DNA of 64,000 nt, from positions 1,178,001 to 1,242,000 of the forward strand of contig NZ_JAMZEC010000001.1 in assembly GCF_024172185.1 (NCBI RefSeq). Direction: 5' to 3'. A program made the translations under genes and the position numbers. The notes beneath the pieces were generated by a model. It was not told the DNA's origin. It did not search any database and saw only the letters and a list, made by a program, of their open reading frames with translations. This document shows, one piece after another, positions 37,395 to 45,259 of the stretch. The DNA is from Nonomuraea roseoviolacea subsp. carminata (GTDB lineage: Bacteria > Actinomycetota > Actinomycetes > Streptosporangiales > Streptosporangiaceae). The first letter of the stretch is position 1. The number at the start of each line of letters is the position of its first letter.

Positions 37395-38564
37395 TCAGTC
37401 CTTCCTGAGGATCAGCGCCGACGTCGCGGGCAGGACGTAGCCGGGCTGGGCCGTCGACAGCGCCACCTCCGCGCCCGGCACCTGCCGGTCCCCCGCGTCG
37501 CCGCGCAGTTGCGAGACGGCCTCGGCGACGTGGTTCATGCCGTGGACGTAGCCCTCCGACAGGAAGCCGCCGTGGGTGTTGACCGGCAGCTCACCGTCCA
37601 GGGCCGTGGCGCCCGAGGCCACGTACGGCCCGCCCTCGCCCTTCGGGCAGAACCCGTAGTCCTCCAACTGGACGATCACCGAGTACGTGAAGCAGTCGTA
37701 GATCTGGGCCACGTCCACCTCGCGCGGGCCGAGGCCGGCCTGGCCGTACAGGCGGGGAGCGAGGGCGGCGGCGGCCGTGGTGGTGGGGTCGGCGGGCCCG
37801 CCCGACAGGTGGCTCTCCCCACCGCCCCAGGCGGCGGCCGAGACGAGCACGGGCGGCCGGCGCAGGTCGCGGGCCCGCTCGGCGGTGGTGACGACCAGCG
37901 CGCAGGCGCCGTCGGTCTCCAGGCAGCAGTCGAGCAGCCGGAACGGCTCGGCGATCCACCGGCTGGCGAGGTAGTCGTCGAGCGTGATGGGCGCGCGCAT
38001 GAGGGCTCGGGGGTTCTTGACGGCGTTGGCGCGCTGGGTGACGGCCTGCCGGCCGAAGTGCTCGGCCGTGGTGCCGTACTTCAGCATGTGGGCGCGGGCG
38101 TACATCGCGTACTGCTGCGGGGGCGCGAACAGGCCGTACGGCGCCTGGTACTGCACCTCGGGGCTGGCGGGCAGGGCGCGGCCGGTGCCGCCCATGCGGA
38201 ACTCCGAGCGGGCGTTGATCGCGCGGTAGCAGACCACGGTCTCGGCCACGCCGGCGGCCACGGCCAGCGCGGCCTGGCCGACGACGGCGTGGGAGACGCT
38301 GCCCCCGCCGAACTGGTCGAGGTGCCAGCTCAGGTCGCGGATGCCGAGGGCGGGCCCGACCAGCGTGGGCGGCGCCGAGTCGCCGACGCGGTGGGTGGCC
38401 AGGCCGTCCACGTCGCCGGGGCCGAGCCCGGCGTCGTCCAGGGCGGACAGCACGGCGCGGCAGGCCAGCGTGAGGGTGCTGACGCCCGAGTCCTTGGTGA
38501 AGGGCGTGTAGCCCACGCCGGCGACGGCCGTACGATCCCGGAAATCAAGCAAGCGCTTGGCCAT
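37395..38564 (-). CDS. Lipid-transfer-protein thiolase (Ltp2-like), putative acyl-CoA aldolase
   Basis: 389 residues of the SCP2/Ltp thiolase family: AVAGVGYTPFTKDSG, DQFGGGSVSHAVVG, the VAQIYDCFTYSVIVQLEDYG block with tyrosine/cysteine, and the C-terminal VNTHGGFLSEGYVHGMNHV. Non-thiolytic members (Ltp2) are retro-aldolases for C17 side-chain hydroxyacyl-CoA and need a DUF35 partner, which is encoded next. The ATG has TAGCGT (38576-38571) six nt upstream (leaderless), and a KstR2-type site overlaps codons 2-7. KstR2 control of an Ltp/DUF35 pair is not part of the mycobacterial regulon I know. Confidence 0.82.
   Translation of the reverse strand: MAKRLLDFRDRTAVAGVGYTPFTKDSGVSTLTLACRAVLSALDDAGLGPGDVDGLATHRVGDSAPPTLVGPALGIRDLSWHLDQFGGGSVSHAVVGQAALAVAAGVAETVVCYRAINARSEFRMGGTGRALPASPEVQYQAPYGLFAPPQQYAMYARAHMLKYGTTAEHFGRQAVTQRANAVKNPRALMRAPITLDDYLASRWIAEPFRLLDCCLETDGACALVVTTAERARDLRRPPVLVSAAAWGGGESHLSGGPADPTTTAAAALAPRLYGQAGLGPREVDVAQIYDCFTYSVIVQLEDYGFCPKGEGGPYVASGATALDGELPVNTHGGFLSEGYVHGMNHVAEAVSQLRGDAGDRQVPGAEVALSTAQPGYVLPATSALILRKD
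38544..38561. promoter_or_regulatory. KstR2-type operator inside the first codons of the Ltp gene
   Basis: ATCAAGCAAGCGCTTGGC, 13 of 14 core matches. It lies at about +4 to +21 relative to the predicted leaderless start, where bound repressor would block elongation. Confidence 0.7.
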
Positions 38565-38623
38565 CAGTCCACGCTAGGCCGCCCGTCGCGACCATGTCAA
38601 CGACGCCCGCGGGGCGGGGCGGC

Positions 38624-38653
38624 TTGACAGGCTTTCCGCCCCGCGCCTACCGT
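38624..38653 (+). promoter_or_regulatory. Promoter of the flavin reductase-ipdE1-ipdF operon
   Basis: TTGACA (38624-38629), an 18-nt spacer and TACCGT (38648-38653), the best -35/-10 pair I see in the window. The KstR2-type operator begins on the next base. Confidence 0.65.
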
Positions 38654-38670
38654 CCAAGCAAGCGCTTGGT
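38653..38670. promoter_or_regulatory. KstR2-type operator, full consensus match
   Basis: TCCAAGCAAGCGCTTGGT with the 14-nt core AGCAAGCGCTTGGT (38657-38670) matching every defined base of AnCAAGnnCTTGnT. It covers the start of transcription of the flavin reductase operon. Confidence 0.8.
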
Positions 38671-38708
38671 AAGATAGAGTCCGTCAGGCGGACGAAGGAG
38701 GCCACACG

Positions 38709-39320
38709 ATGAGCACTCACGCTGCCCGGCTGGTCGCGCCGGACGGCTGTGCCGGCCGTCCCACGCCCTACCAGCGCAGGACCCTCCACGGAGCCGCCAT
38801 GCCCAACGGCCCTGTTCCCCAGAGCGCGAACGGCCATCTCGACGCCTTACGGTTCCGCCAGGTGCTCGGACGGTTCGCCACCGGCGTGGTGGCGATCACC
38901 GCGCTCGACCCGGCGACGGGCGGCCCGTGCGGGCTGGCGGCCAACTCGTTCACGTCGGTGTCGCTGGAGCCGCCGCTCGTCGCGTTCTGCGTGGCGCACA
39001 CCAGCACGAGCTGGCCGCGCGTGCGGGACGCCGAGGTGGTGACCGTGAACGTGCTGTCCGAGCACCAGCAGCCGGTGTGCGCGCAGATGGCGGCCAGGGG
39101 CGGCGACAAGTTCGCCGGGCTGAAGTGGACCGGCTCCCCCGGCGGCAACCCCGTGCTGGACGGGGCGCTGGCCTGGATCGACTGCGTGGTCGAGGCCGAG
39201 CATCCCGCCGGCGACCACATGATCGTGGTCGCCCGGGTGCTCCAGCTCGACGTCCACGCCGACGGCGGTCCGCTGGTGTTCTTCCGCGGCGGGTACGGAG
39301 GCTTCGTTGAGCCTGCGTGA
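38709..39320 (+). CDS. Flavin reductase domain protein
   Basis: 203 residues, FMN-binding split-barrel reductase family: RQVLGRFATGVVAITALD, GLAANSFTSVSLEPPLVAF and a short WPRVRDAEVVTVNVL block, as in HsaB-type reductases that feed FMNH2 to a monooxygenase. ATG 38709 with GAAGGAGGCCACACG upstream; the first 35 residues are unconserved, so an internal ATG (38799) is possible. It heads an operon with ipdE1 and ipdF behind a consensus KstR2 site. Its client could be the LLM enzyme at 27492. The stop lies inside a 42-bp tandem duplication. Confidence 0.85.
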   Translation: MSTHAARLVAPDGCAGRPTPYQRRTLHGAAMPNGPVPQSANGHLDALRFRQVLGRFATGVVAITALDPATGGPCGLAANSFTSVSLEPPLVAFCVAHTSTSWPRVRDAEVVTVNVLSEHQQPVCAQMAARGGDKFAGLKWTGSPGGNPVLDGALAWIDCVVEAEHPAGDHMIVVARVLQLDVHADGGPLVFFRGGYGGFVEPA

Positions 39321-39374
39321 GCAGGCCGCGGCGGGTACGGGGGCTTCGTCGGGCCTGCGTGAGCAGGCGCGGGC
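39291..39374. repeat. 42-bp tandem duplication at the flavin reductase/ipdE1 junction
   Basis: Copies at 39291-39332 and 39333-39374 agree at about 36 of 42 positions. The first carries the reductase stop, GGAGG and the TTG start of ipdE1. In the second, GGAGG has become GGGGG and TTG has become TCG. Fourteen codons were added in frame. Confidence 0.85.
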
Positions 39375-40476
39375 CTGGCTGGAGGAGAACCTGACCGGCC
39401 CGTTCGCCGGCGCGCGCGGCCTCGGCGGGCCCGGCCGCGAGCACGAGGGGCACGAGATCCGGCTGGCCTGGGAGCGCCACCTCGGCACGGCGGGCTGGAC
39501 CTGCCTGGCCTGGCCCGAACGGTACGGCGGGCGCGCGGCGTCCCTGGCCGACCAGGTGGCCTTCCACGAGGAGTACGCCCGGGCCGACGCCCCGGCCCGC
39601 GTGGGCCACATCGGCGAAGGGCTGCTCGGCCCCACCCTCCTGCGATTCGGCACGGATGAGCAGAAGGCCCGGTTCTTGCCGCCCATCCAGCGCGGCGAGG
39701 AGCTGTGGTGCCAGGGCTACTCCGAGCCGGACGCGGGCTCCGACCTGGCCGGCGTGCGCACCCGCGCGCAACTGGTGGGCGGCCGGTGGGTCGTCGACGG
39801 GCAGAAGGTGTGGACGTCGCTGGCCCACGTGGCCGACTGGTGCTTCGTGCTCTGCCGTACGGAGCCGGGCTCCCAGCGGCACCGCGGCCTCTCGTACCTG
39901 CTGGTCCCGATGCGGCAGCCCGGCGTCGAGGTGCGGCCGATCGTCCAGATGACCGGCACGTCGGAGTTCAACGAGGTGTTCTTCGACGGCGCGGTCACCG
40001 ACGCCGCCAACGTCGTCGGCGCGCCCGGCGACGGCTGGCGGGTGGCCATGGCGACGCTCGCCCACGAGCGCGGCGCGTCCACGCTGGGGCAGCAGATCGG
40101 GTTCCGGCGGGAGCTGGACAAGGTCATCGAGACGGCGCGGCGCACGGGGGCGGCCGAGGACCCGGTGCTGCGCGACCGGCTGGTGCGGGCCTGGCTGGAG
40201 CTGCGGATCATGCGGCTGAACGCGCTGCGCACGATGCGGCCCGACCCGGGGCCGGAGGCGTCGATCGGCAAGCTCTACTGGTCGGAGTGGCACCGCAGGC
40301 TCGGCGAGCTGGCCCAGGCCGTCCAGGGCCGGGCGGGGCTCGTCGCCCCCGAGGGCGAGCTGAACGACCTGCAGCGGCTCTACCTGTTCAGCCGCGCCGA
40401 CACCATCTATGCCGGGTCCAGCGAGATCCAGCGCACGATCATCGCCGAGCGGACGCTGGGCCTGCCCCGGCAGTAG
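39307..40476 (+). CDS. ipdE1: Acyl-CoA dehydrogenase, IpdE1/FadE30-like
   Basis: 389 residues. LTGPFAGARGLGGPGREHEG, LWCQGYSEPDAGSDLAGV, VWTSLAHVADWCFVL, MTGTSEFNEVFFDGAVTD and YAGSSEIQRTIIAERTLGLP are close to mycobacterial FadE30, the IpdE1 subunit acting on HIP-derived CoA esters. The only plausible start is TTG 39307, six nt behind GGAGG and overlapping the flavin reductase stop. The first 14 residues come from the local tandem duplication. It probably pairs with IpdE2 (25943). Confidence 0.87.
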   Translation: MSLREQAAAGTGASSGLREQARAWLEENLTGPFAGARGLGGPGREHEGHEIRLAWERHLGTAGWTCLAWPERYGGRAASLADQVAFHEEYARADAPARVGHIGEGLLGPTLLRFGTDEQKARFLPPIQRGEELWCQGYSEPDAGSDLAGVRTRAQLVGGRWVVDGQKVWTSLAHVADWCFVLCRTEPGSQRHRGLSYLLVPMRQPGVEVRPIVQMTGTSEFNEVFFDGAVTDAANVVGAPGDGWRVAMATLAHERGASTLGQQIGFRRELDKVIETARRTGAAEDPVLRDRLVRAWLELRIMRLNALRTMRPDPGPEASIGKLYWSEWHRRLGELAQAVQGRAGLVAPEGELNDLQRLYLFSRADTIYAGSSEIQRTIIAERTLGLPRQ

Positions 40477-40497
40477 TCCTCCGGAGACGGGAGCACG

Positions 40498-41271
40498 ATG
40501 AGACCGCTCTACCCGCGGGCGCACGGCCTGCTCGACGGCAAGGTCACGCTCGTGACGGCCGCGGCGGGGGCCGGCATCGGCTACGCGACCGCCCGGCGCT
40601 GCGCCGAGGAGGGCGCCGTCGTCGTCGTGTCCGACCGGCACGAGCGGCGCCTGGGCGAGGCCGCCGAGGCGCTGGCCGAGCTGACCGGCGTGAAGCCGCT
40701 GGCCGTGCCGTGCGACGTGACCTCGCAGGAGCAGGTGGACGGGCTGTTCGAGGCGGTCGAGCGGCGGCACGGGCGGCTGGACGTGCTCGTCAACAACGCC
40801 GGGCTGGGCGGGACGGTCGAGCTGGCCGCGATGACGGACGAGCAGTGGCACGCGGTCATCGACGTGACCCTGACCGGCACCATGCGCTGCACCAGGGCGG
40901 CGCTGCGCCGGATGTCCGCCCAGGGGTCGGGCGTCATCGTCAACAACGCCTCGGTCGTCGGCTGGCGGGCGCAGCGCGGGCAGGCGCACTACGCGGCAGC
41001 CAAGGCCGGTGTCATGGCGCTGACCCGGTGCGTCGCGATGGAGGCGGCCGGGGACGGCGTGCGGGTCAACGCGGTGGCGCCGTCGCTGGCCGTCCACCCG
41101 TTCCTGGCGAAGGTGACCAGCGAGGAGGTACTGGCCGAGCTGACGGCGCGCGAGGCGTTCGGGCGCTCGGCGGAGCCGTGGGAGGTGGCCAACGTCATCG
41201 TCTTCCTGGCCAGCGACTACGCGTCGTACATGACGGGCGAGGTCGTGTCGGTGTCGTCCCAGCACCCCTGA
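40498..41271 (+). CDS. ipdF: Short-chain dehydrogenase, IpdF-like
   Basis: 257 residues. The Rossmann motif VTAAAGAGIGYATARRCAEE, the NNAGLGG strand, NNASVVGWRAQRGQAHYAAA with the catalytic Ser, Tyr and Lys, and the C-terminal FLASDYASYMTGEVVSVSSQ are very close to Rv3559c (IpdF), which oxidises the 5-hydroxyl of the HIP-CoA intermediate. It is the third gene of the flavin reductase-ipdE1-ipdF operon, 21 nt after ipdE1. Confidence 0.88.
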   Translation: MRPLYPRAHGLLDGKVTLVTAAAGAGIGYATARRCAEEGAVVVVSDRHERRLGEAAEALAELTGVKPLAVPCDVTSQEQVDGLFEAVERRHGRLDVLVNNAGLGGTVELAAMTDEQWHAVIDVTLTGTMRCTRAALRRMSAQGSGVIVNNASVVGWRAQRGQAHYAAAKAGVMALTRCVAMEAAGDGVRVNAVAPSLAVHPFLAKVTSEEVLAELTAREAFGRSAEPWEVANVIVFLASDYASYMTGEVVSVSSQHP

Positions 41272-41279
41272 CCCTCACC

Positions 41280-41300
41280 ATATCCTGTCTCGCAGGATAT
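41280..41300. promoter_or_regulatory. PadR operator
   Basis: ATATCCTG-TCTCG-CAGGATAT, a perfect 8-bp inverted repeat overlapping TATAGT (41298-41303), the -10 box of the padR gene. ATAT-ended dyads of this size are typical PadR sites, so autorepression is likely. Confidence 0.75.
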
Positions 41301-41309
41301 AGTGAGCAC

Positions 41310-41654
41310 GTGAACGTCACGGAACCCATGTTCCTCGCCCTCACCGCGCTGGTGGACGAGCCCCGGCATGGCTACGGCATCGTCCAGGAGGTCGAGCGCC
41401 TGTCCGGCGGGCGGGTGCAGCTCAAGATCGGCAGCCTGTACGGCGTGCTGGACCGGCTCGCCGGCGACGGGCTGGTCGAGCTCGACCGCGAGGAGGTCTG
41501 GCGGGGGCGGCTGCGGCGCTACTACCGGCTGACCGACGACGGCGCCCGGATCCTGGAGGAGGAGGCCGCCCGGCTGGCCGCCAACGCGGCCGCCGCGCGT
41601 TCCCGCCTGCGGGCGCGAGGACTGTCCACCCGGCCGGCGGGAGGTCCCGCATGA
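41310..41654 (+). CDS. PadR-family regulator
   Basis: 114 residues, a PadR winged helix: FLALTALVDEPRHGYGIVQE, LKIGSLYGVLDRLAGDGLVE and RRYYRLTDDGARILEEEAAR. PadR proteins sense small molecules or membrane stress and repress adjacent genes. The start is GTG 41310, exactly six nt after the -10 box TATAGT (leaderless). The stop overlaps the next gene's ATG (ATGA), which encodes a membrane protein, the usual PadR partner arrangement. Confidence 0.92.
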   Translation: MNVTEPMFLALTALVDEPRHGYGIVQEVERLSGGRVQLKIGSLYGVLDRLAGDGLVELDREEVWRGRLRRYYRLTDDGARILEEEAARLAANAAAARSRLRARGLSTRPAGGPA

Positions 41655-42688
41655 CCGCCGCCGAGTCGTCGTCGACCGAGCATCTGGAGGAACGCGTGGA
41701 CGATTCCGAGCCCGTGCTGCTGGAGCGTCGCTACCGTGCCGCGTTGCGGCTCCTGCCCGCCTCCTATCGGGCCGAGCGGGAGGAGGAGATGGTGGCGGCG
41801 TTCCTGGAGATGTCCGGCGACGTGCCCGACGAGCGCGGGCCTCGGCCGCGATGGGGCGAGCTCGCCAGCGTGGCCGCCCTCGCGGTGCGGGTGCGGCTCG
41901 GCGGCGCCGGCGCGCGGGCCGCCGCCTGGGGCGAGACGGTCCGGCTCGTGGCGCTGCTCGGCCTGGCCTTCCAGGCGATGCTGGGGGTTTACGGCCTCGT
42001 GGGACGGGCGGCCGCGGCCGCCGCGCACCTCCCCACCCCAGGCGCCGCCACCTCGCCGATCCCGGTGGTGGCGGACGTGCTCTGGATCGTCGCGTTCGCG
42101 GCCGCCATGCGCGGCTTCACCGGTCCGGCCAAGGTCGTGGCCGCCGCGGCGGGAGCGGTCTCGCTCCTGCTGATCGGCGCCGGGCCGGCCGTCCAGCTCA
42201 CCTTGGCCGCGCCGCCCGCCGCGCTCATGGCGTCGGTGCCGCCGCTCGCCCTGCTGGCGGGCTTTCACGCCGAGGCGCCGGCAACGGTCCGCCCGTGGCG
42301 CCTCCTCCTGCCACCGGTGGCCGCGACCCTGCCGTTGGTGTTGCTGTCGTGGGCGCCTGTGCCGTGGGACTCGGCGTTCGAACCGCTCCTGGCCCTGTCG
42401 TCCCTGCTCTCTCCCGACGGGATCGCGACCGTGGCGTGCGCCGTGGCGGGCATCGTCGCCCTGCGCCGCGGGTGGGCTCCCTCGGCGCGCCTCGCCCTGG
42501 CGGCGGCGGGGCTGTTGCTGCTGGCGTGGCGCCTGCCCATGGCGTGGCCGGTGCCGGGCGCCGAGGTGTTGTGGGGGCCCGCCGCGGTGCTGTGCGGCGT
42601 GCTGGTGACGGTGATCGTGCCGCTGGTCGTCACGGGGACGCGGCTGCTGCCCCCGGAGCGGCGGGCGAAGCCCGGACGGGCCTCCTGA
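41651..42688 (+). CDS. Membrane protein co-encoded with PadR
   Basis: 345 residues. The cytoplasmic head LLERRYRAALRLLPASYRAE with EREEEMVAAFLEMS resembles the HAAS-like head of PadR-partner proteins. About eight hydrophobic segments follow. No enzymatic motif. Translational coupling to padR makes it the likely target or co-player of that regulator. Confidence 0.75.
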   Translation: MTAAESSSTEHLEERVDDSEPVLLERRYRAALRLLPASYRAEREEEMVAAFLEMSGDVPDERGPRPRWGELASVAALAVRVRLGGAGARAAAWGETVRLVALLGLAFQAMLGVYGLVGRAAAAAAHLPTPGAATSPIPVVADVLWIVAFAAAMRGFTGPAKVVAAAAGAVSLLLIGAGPAVQLTLAAPPAALMASVPPLALLAGFHAEAPATVRPWRLLLPPVAATLPLVLLSWAPVPWDSAFEPLLALSSLLSPDGIATVACAVAGIVALRRGWAPSARLALAAAGLLLLAWRLPMAWPVPGAEVLWGPAAVLCGVLVTVIVPLVVTGTRLLPPERRAKPGRAS

Positions 42689-42752
42689 CCGGGCGCGACT
42701 GCACCCCTGACAACCTAGGCGGCGGGGGCGGGGACGCCCTACTGTCCGGTGT

Positions 42753-44048
42753 ATGGCAACCCGCTCCTCCTTCCTGCTCGACGTTCTCACCACGGAGTTC
42801 GGCGAGTCGATCAAGCGCGACCCGGCCGCGTTCCGGCGCAAGTTCCGCAAGATGGCCGCCTCGCCGTTCGCGTTCTACCGTGGCAGCGCGAGCCTGTTCT
42901 ACGCCGACCTCACCGGCGACTTCGCCGACGACTCCTACCTGGACGGGCCCACCAGCCGGGTCTGGATCCACGGTGACCTGCACGCCGAGAACTTCGGCAC
43001 CTACATGAACGCCTCCGGCGTGCTCGTCTTCAACGTCAACGACTTCGACGAGGCGTACGTCGGCCCGTACACCTGGGACCTCAAGCGCTTCGCCGCGAGC
43101 GTGGCGCTCATCGGGTACGCCAAGGCGCTGTCGGACGAGGTGATCACCGCGCTCGTGCGCGGCTTCGCCCTCTCGTACCTGGACGAGCTGACCGCCATCG
43201 CCCGGGGCGGCGACGACGCGATCGGTTCGCTCACGCTCGGCAGCACGACCGGCGTCCTGCACCGGGTGCTCCAGACGGCGCGGCTGCGGACCCGGGTGGC
43301 GATGCTGGACGTGGAGACCGTCATCGACGACTACGACCGGCGTTTCGCGATCATGGAGGGGCGGGAGCCCGTCGACCCGGACGTCCGCTCGGCCGTGCTC
43401 GCCGCGTTCGAGGACTACCTGACCACACTGCCCGCGCAGACGACCTCCGTCGAGCACGTCATCAAGGACGTGGCGCTGCGCAAGGGGGTCGGCATCGGGT
43501 CGGCCGGGCTGCCCTCGTACAACCTGCTGCTGGAGGGGCGCTCCCAGGCGCTGGAGAACGACGTCATCCTCTACATGAAGCAGGCCCAGGTGCCGGCCGT
43601 GGCGCGGTACATCACCGACGAGAAGGTGACCGGCTACTTCCTGCACCAGGGGCACCGCACGGCCGAGTCGCAGCGGGCGCTGCAGGCGTACGCCGACCCG
43701 TGGCTCGGCTACACCACGCTGGGCGGCGTGGGGCAGATGGTGGCCGAGGTCTCGCCGTACTCCGCCGACCTCGACTGGGACGACGTCAACGAGCCGGCCG
43801 AGCTGGACTCGATCGTGCGCGACCTGGGCCGGGCGGTGGCGCGCATGCACGCCGTCGCCGACGACGAGTCCAGCCACGACCTCGTGGACTTCTCGACCGA
43901 GGAGTCGATCGTGGCGGTGGTGGGCGACGACGGCGCCGGGTTCGTCGGCATGCTGGTGGACTTCGCGCACCGGTACGGGACCCAGGCGCGGGCCGACCAC
44001 CAGACCTTCGTCGACCTCTTCCGCAACGGCCGGCTCCCCGGCGTGTGA
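42753..44048 (+). CDS. DUF2252 family protein
   Basis: 431 residues. FAFYRGSASLFYADLTGDF, RVWIHGDLHAENFGTY and VFNVNDFDEAYVGPYTWDLK are DUF2252 hallmarks with a kinase-like H-G-D-x-H-x-x-N-F catalytic loop, so a phosphotransferase fold is likely, but no substrate is known. TACTGT (42740-42745) lies seven nt before the ATG: leaderless. Converges on the ATP-grasp gene with only an 8-nt gap. Confidence 0.88.
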   Translation: MATRSSFLLDVLTTEFGESIKRDPAAFRRKFRKMAASPFAFYRGSASLFYADLTGDFADDSYLDGPTSRVWIHGDLHAENFGTYMNASGVLVFNVNDFDEAYVGPYTWDLKRFAASVALIGYAKALSDEVITALVRGFALSYLDELTAIARGGDDAIGSLTLGSTTGVLHRVLQTARLRTRVAMLDVETVIDDYDRRFAIMEGREPVDPDVRSAVLAAFEDYLTTLPAQTTSVEHVIKDVALRKGVGIGSAGLPSYNLLLEGRSQALENDVILYMKQAQVPAVARYITDEKVTGYFLHQGHRTAESQRALQAYADPWLGYTTLGGVGQMVAEVSPYSADLDWDDVNEPAELDSIVRDLGRAVARMHAVADDESSHDLVDFSTEESIVAVVGDDGAGFVGMLVDFAHRYGTQARADHQTFVDLFRNGRLPGV

Positions 44049-44056
44049 CGGTCGCG

Positions 44057-44872
44057 TCAGAGCAGCTCGCGCAGCGCCCTGGCCAGGTTGCGGGGCGCCT
44101 GCGGCTCGTAGCGCAGGAACAGGTACGGCTCGGTGAGCTCCAGCTCGATCACCACCGGGGTGCCGTCGGGCAGCCGGACCAGGTCGATCCGCGCGTACAG
44201 AAGGGCTTGGGGGATGGCGGCAAGCACCTTCTCGGCGAGTTCGACCTGGTCCGGGTCCGGGGTGCGGAGCTGCGCCCGCACGTGATCGGCGCCCGACTTG
44301 CCCGGTGACAGCATGGGGGTGCGGCGGACGGCGTGGCTGAAGCGGCGGTTGAAGTACAGCAGCGAGGTCTCGCCCTCGGACTCGACCATGTCGAGGTAGG
44401 GCTGGACCATGGGCGTGCGTCCGGACGCCTCCAGCCAGGCGGCGTGCGCGGCGGCCTCGGCGCGGTCGGTGGTCCTGATGGTGTCGCGGGCGCCCGCCGA
44501 GATCGCCGGTTTGACGACGTACTCCTGCCAGTCGGGCAGGCCCTCCGCCGACCAGTGCGTGGGCACGACGGGGAGGTCCAGACGGCGCAGGTACGTCTTG
44601 TCGGTGTTGTCGGCCAGCACGGACGCGGGGTTGAGCAGCTTCGTGCATTCCTCGACCCGCCGGGCCCAGGCGAGGAACTCGTCGCGCCGGGAGACGTAGT
44701 CCCACGCGGAGCGCACGACCACGGCGTCGTAGGCCGCCCAGTCGGCGGCGGGGTCGTCCCAGCGCTCGGCGCGCCCGTCGATGCCCTCCTCCCTCCAGGC
44801 GGCCAGGACGACCTCACGCTCGTCGTCATGGTCGTCTTTGTCGTCAAACGTCACATATGCACAGGTAGTCAC
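44057..44872 (-). CDS. ATP-grasp domain protein, RimK/glutathione-synthetase-like
   Basis: 271 residues. An N-terminal VVVRSAWDYVSRRDEFLAWA, the ATP-binding loop YVVKPAISAGARDTIRT, and the metal-ligand strand ARIDLVRLPDGTPVVIELEL fit the ATP-grasp ligase class common in Actinobacteria; the substrate pair is unknown. The start is GTG 44872 because TACCAT (44885-44880) is placed seven nt upstream; the frame continues seven codons further but without support. Confidence 0.82.
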   Translation of the reverse strand: MTTCAYVTFDDKDDHDDEREVVLAAWREEGIDGRAERWDDPAADWAAYDAVVVRSAWDYVSRRDEFLAWARRVEECTKLLNPASVLADNTDKTYLRRLDLPVVPTHWSAEGLPDWQEYVVKPAISAGARDTIRTTDRAEAAAHAAWLEASGRTPMVQPYLDMVESEGETSLLYFNRRFSHAVRRTPMLSPGKSGADHVRAQLRTPDPDQVELAEKVLAAIPQALLYARIDLVRLPDGTPVVIELELTEPYLFLRYEPQAPRNLARALRELL

Positions 44873-44986
44873 GGCGACGATGGTACGGCCCACCGCCCGG
44901 GCGGCCCGAGAGGCGGGGAGGGGCCCGCCTCCCGGGGGTCGTCGTCCGGATGAGGTCTCCTCACGGGCACCGGCCGGGCTCTCGCG

Positions 44987-45259
44987 CTAGTCGACCTGGT
45001 TACTCACGGCCGCGCCGCTGCGGCGGGCGGCGGTGGAGGTGTTGGCGTTGACCGAGGTGACGTTGGTGGAGGCGCCGGTGCCTCTGTTCTGGACCGTGAT
45101 GGTGCCGAAGATGTTGCCCGACTGGGAGGACTCGCGGTTGGAGCTGGAGTCGGAGACGGCCGTGTCGGCGCCGGCGGGGACGGCGGCCAGGCTCGCGGCC
45201 GTGGCGAGCGCGGCCCCGGCGGCGGCCACGACGAGGCCGGTGGCGCAGAGCTTCTTCAT
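44987..45259 (-). CDS. Small secreted protein, paralogue of 45698-45952
   Basis: 90 residues: a Sec signal peptide (MKKLCATGLVVAAAGAALAT...) with predicted cleavage after AGA near residue 31, then a 59-residue Ser/Asn/Thr/Gly-rich, Cys-free domain with SQSGNIFGTITVQNRGTG and STNVTSVNANTST. A good ribosome site (AAGGAGACCCGC) precedes the ATG. I recognise no family. The Asn/Gln/Gly periodicity suggests a beta-rich, perhaps surface-assembling peptide. Confidence 0.72.
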   Translation of the reverse strand: MKKLCATGLVVAAAGAALATAASLAAVPAGADTAVSDSSSNRESSQSGNIFGTITVQNRGTGASTNVTSVNANTSTAARRSGAAVSNQVD

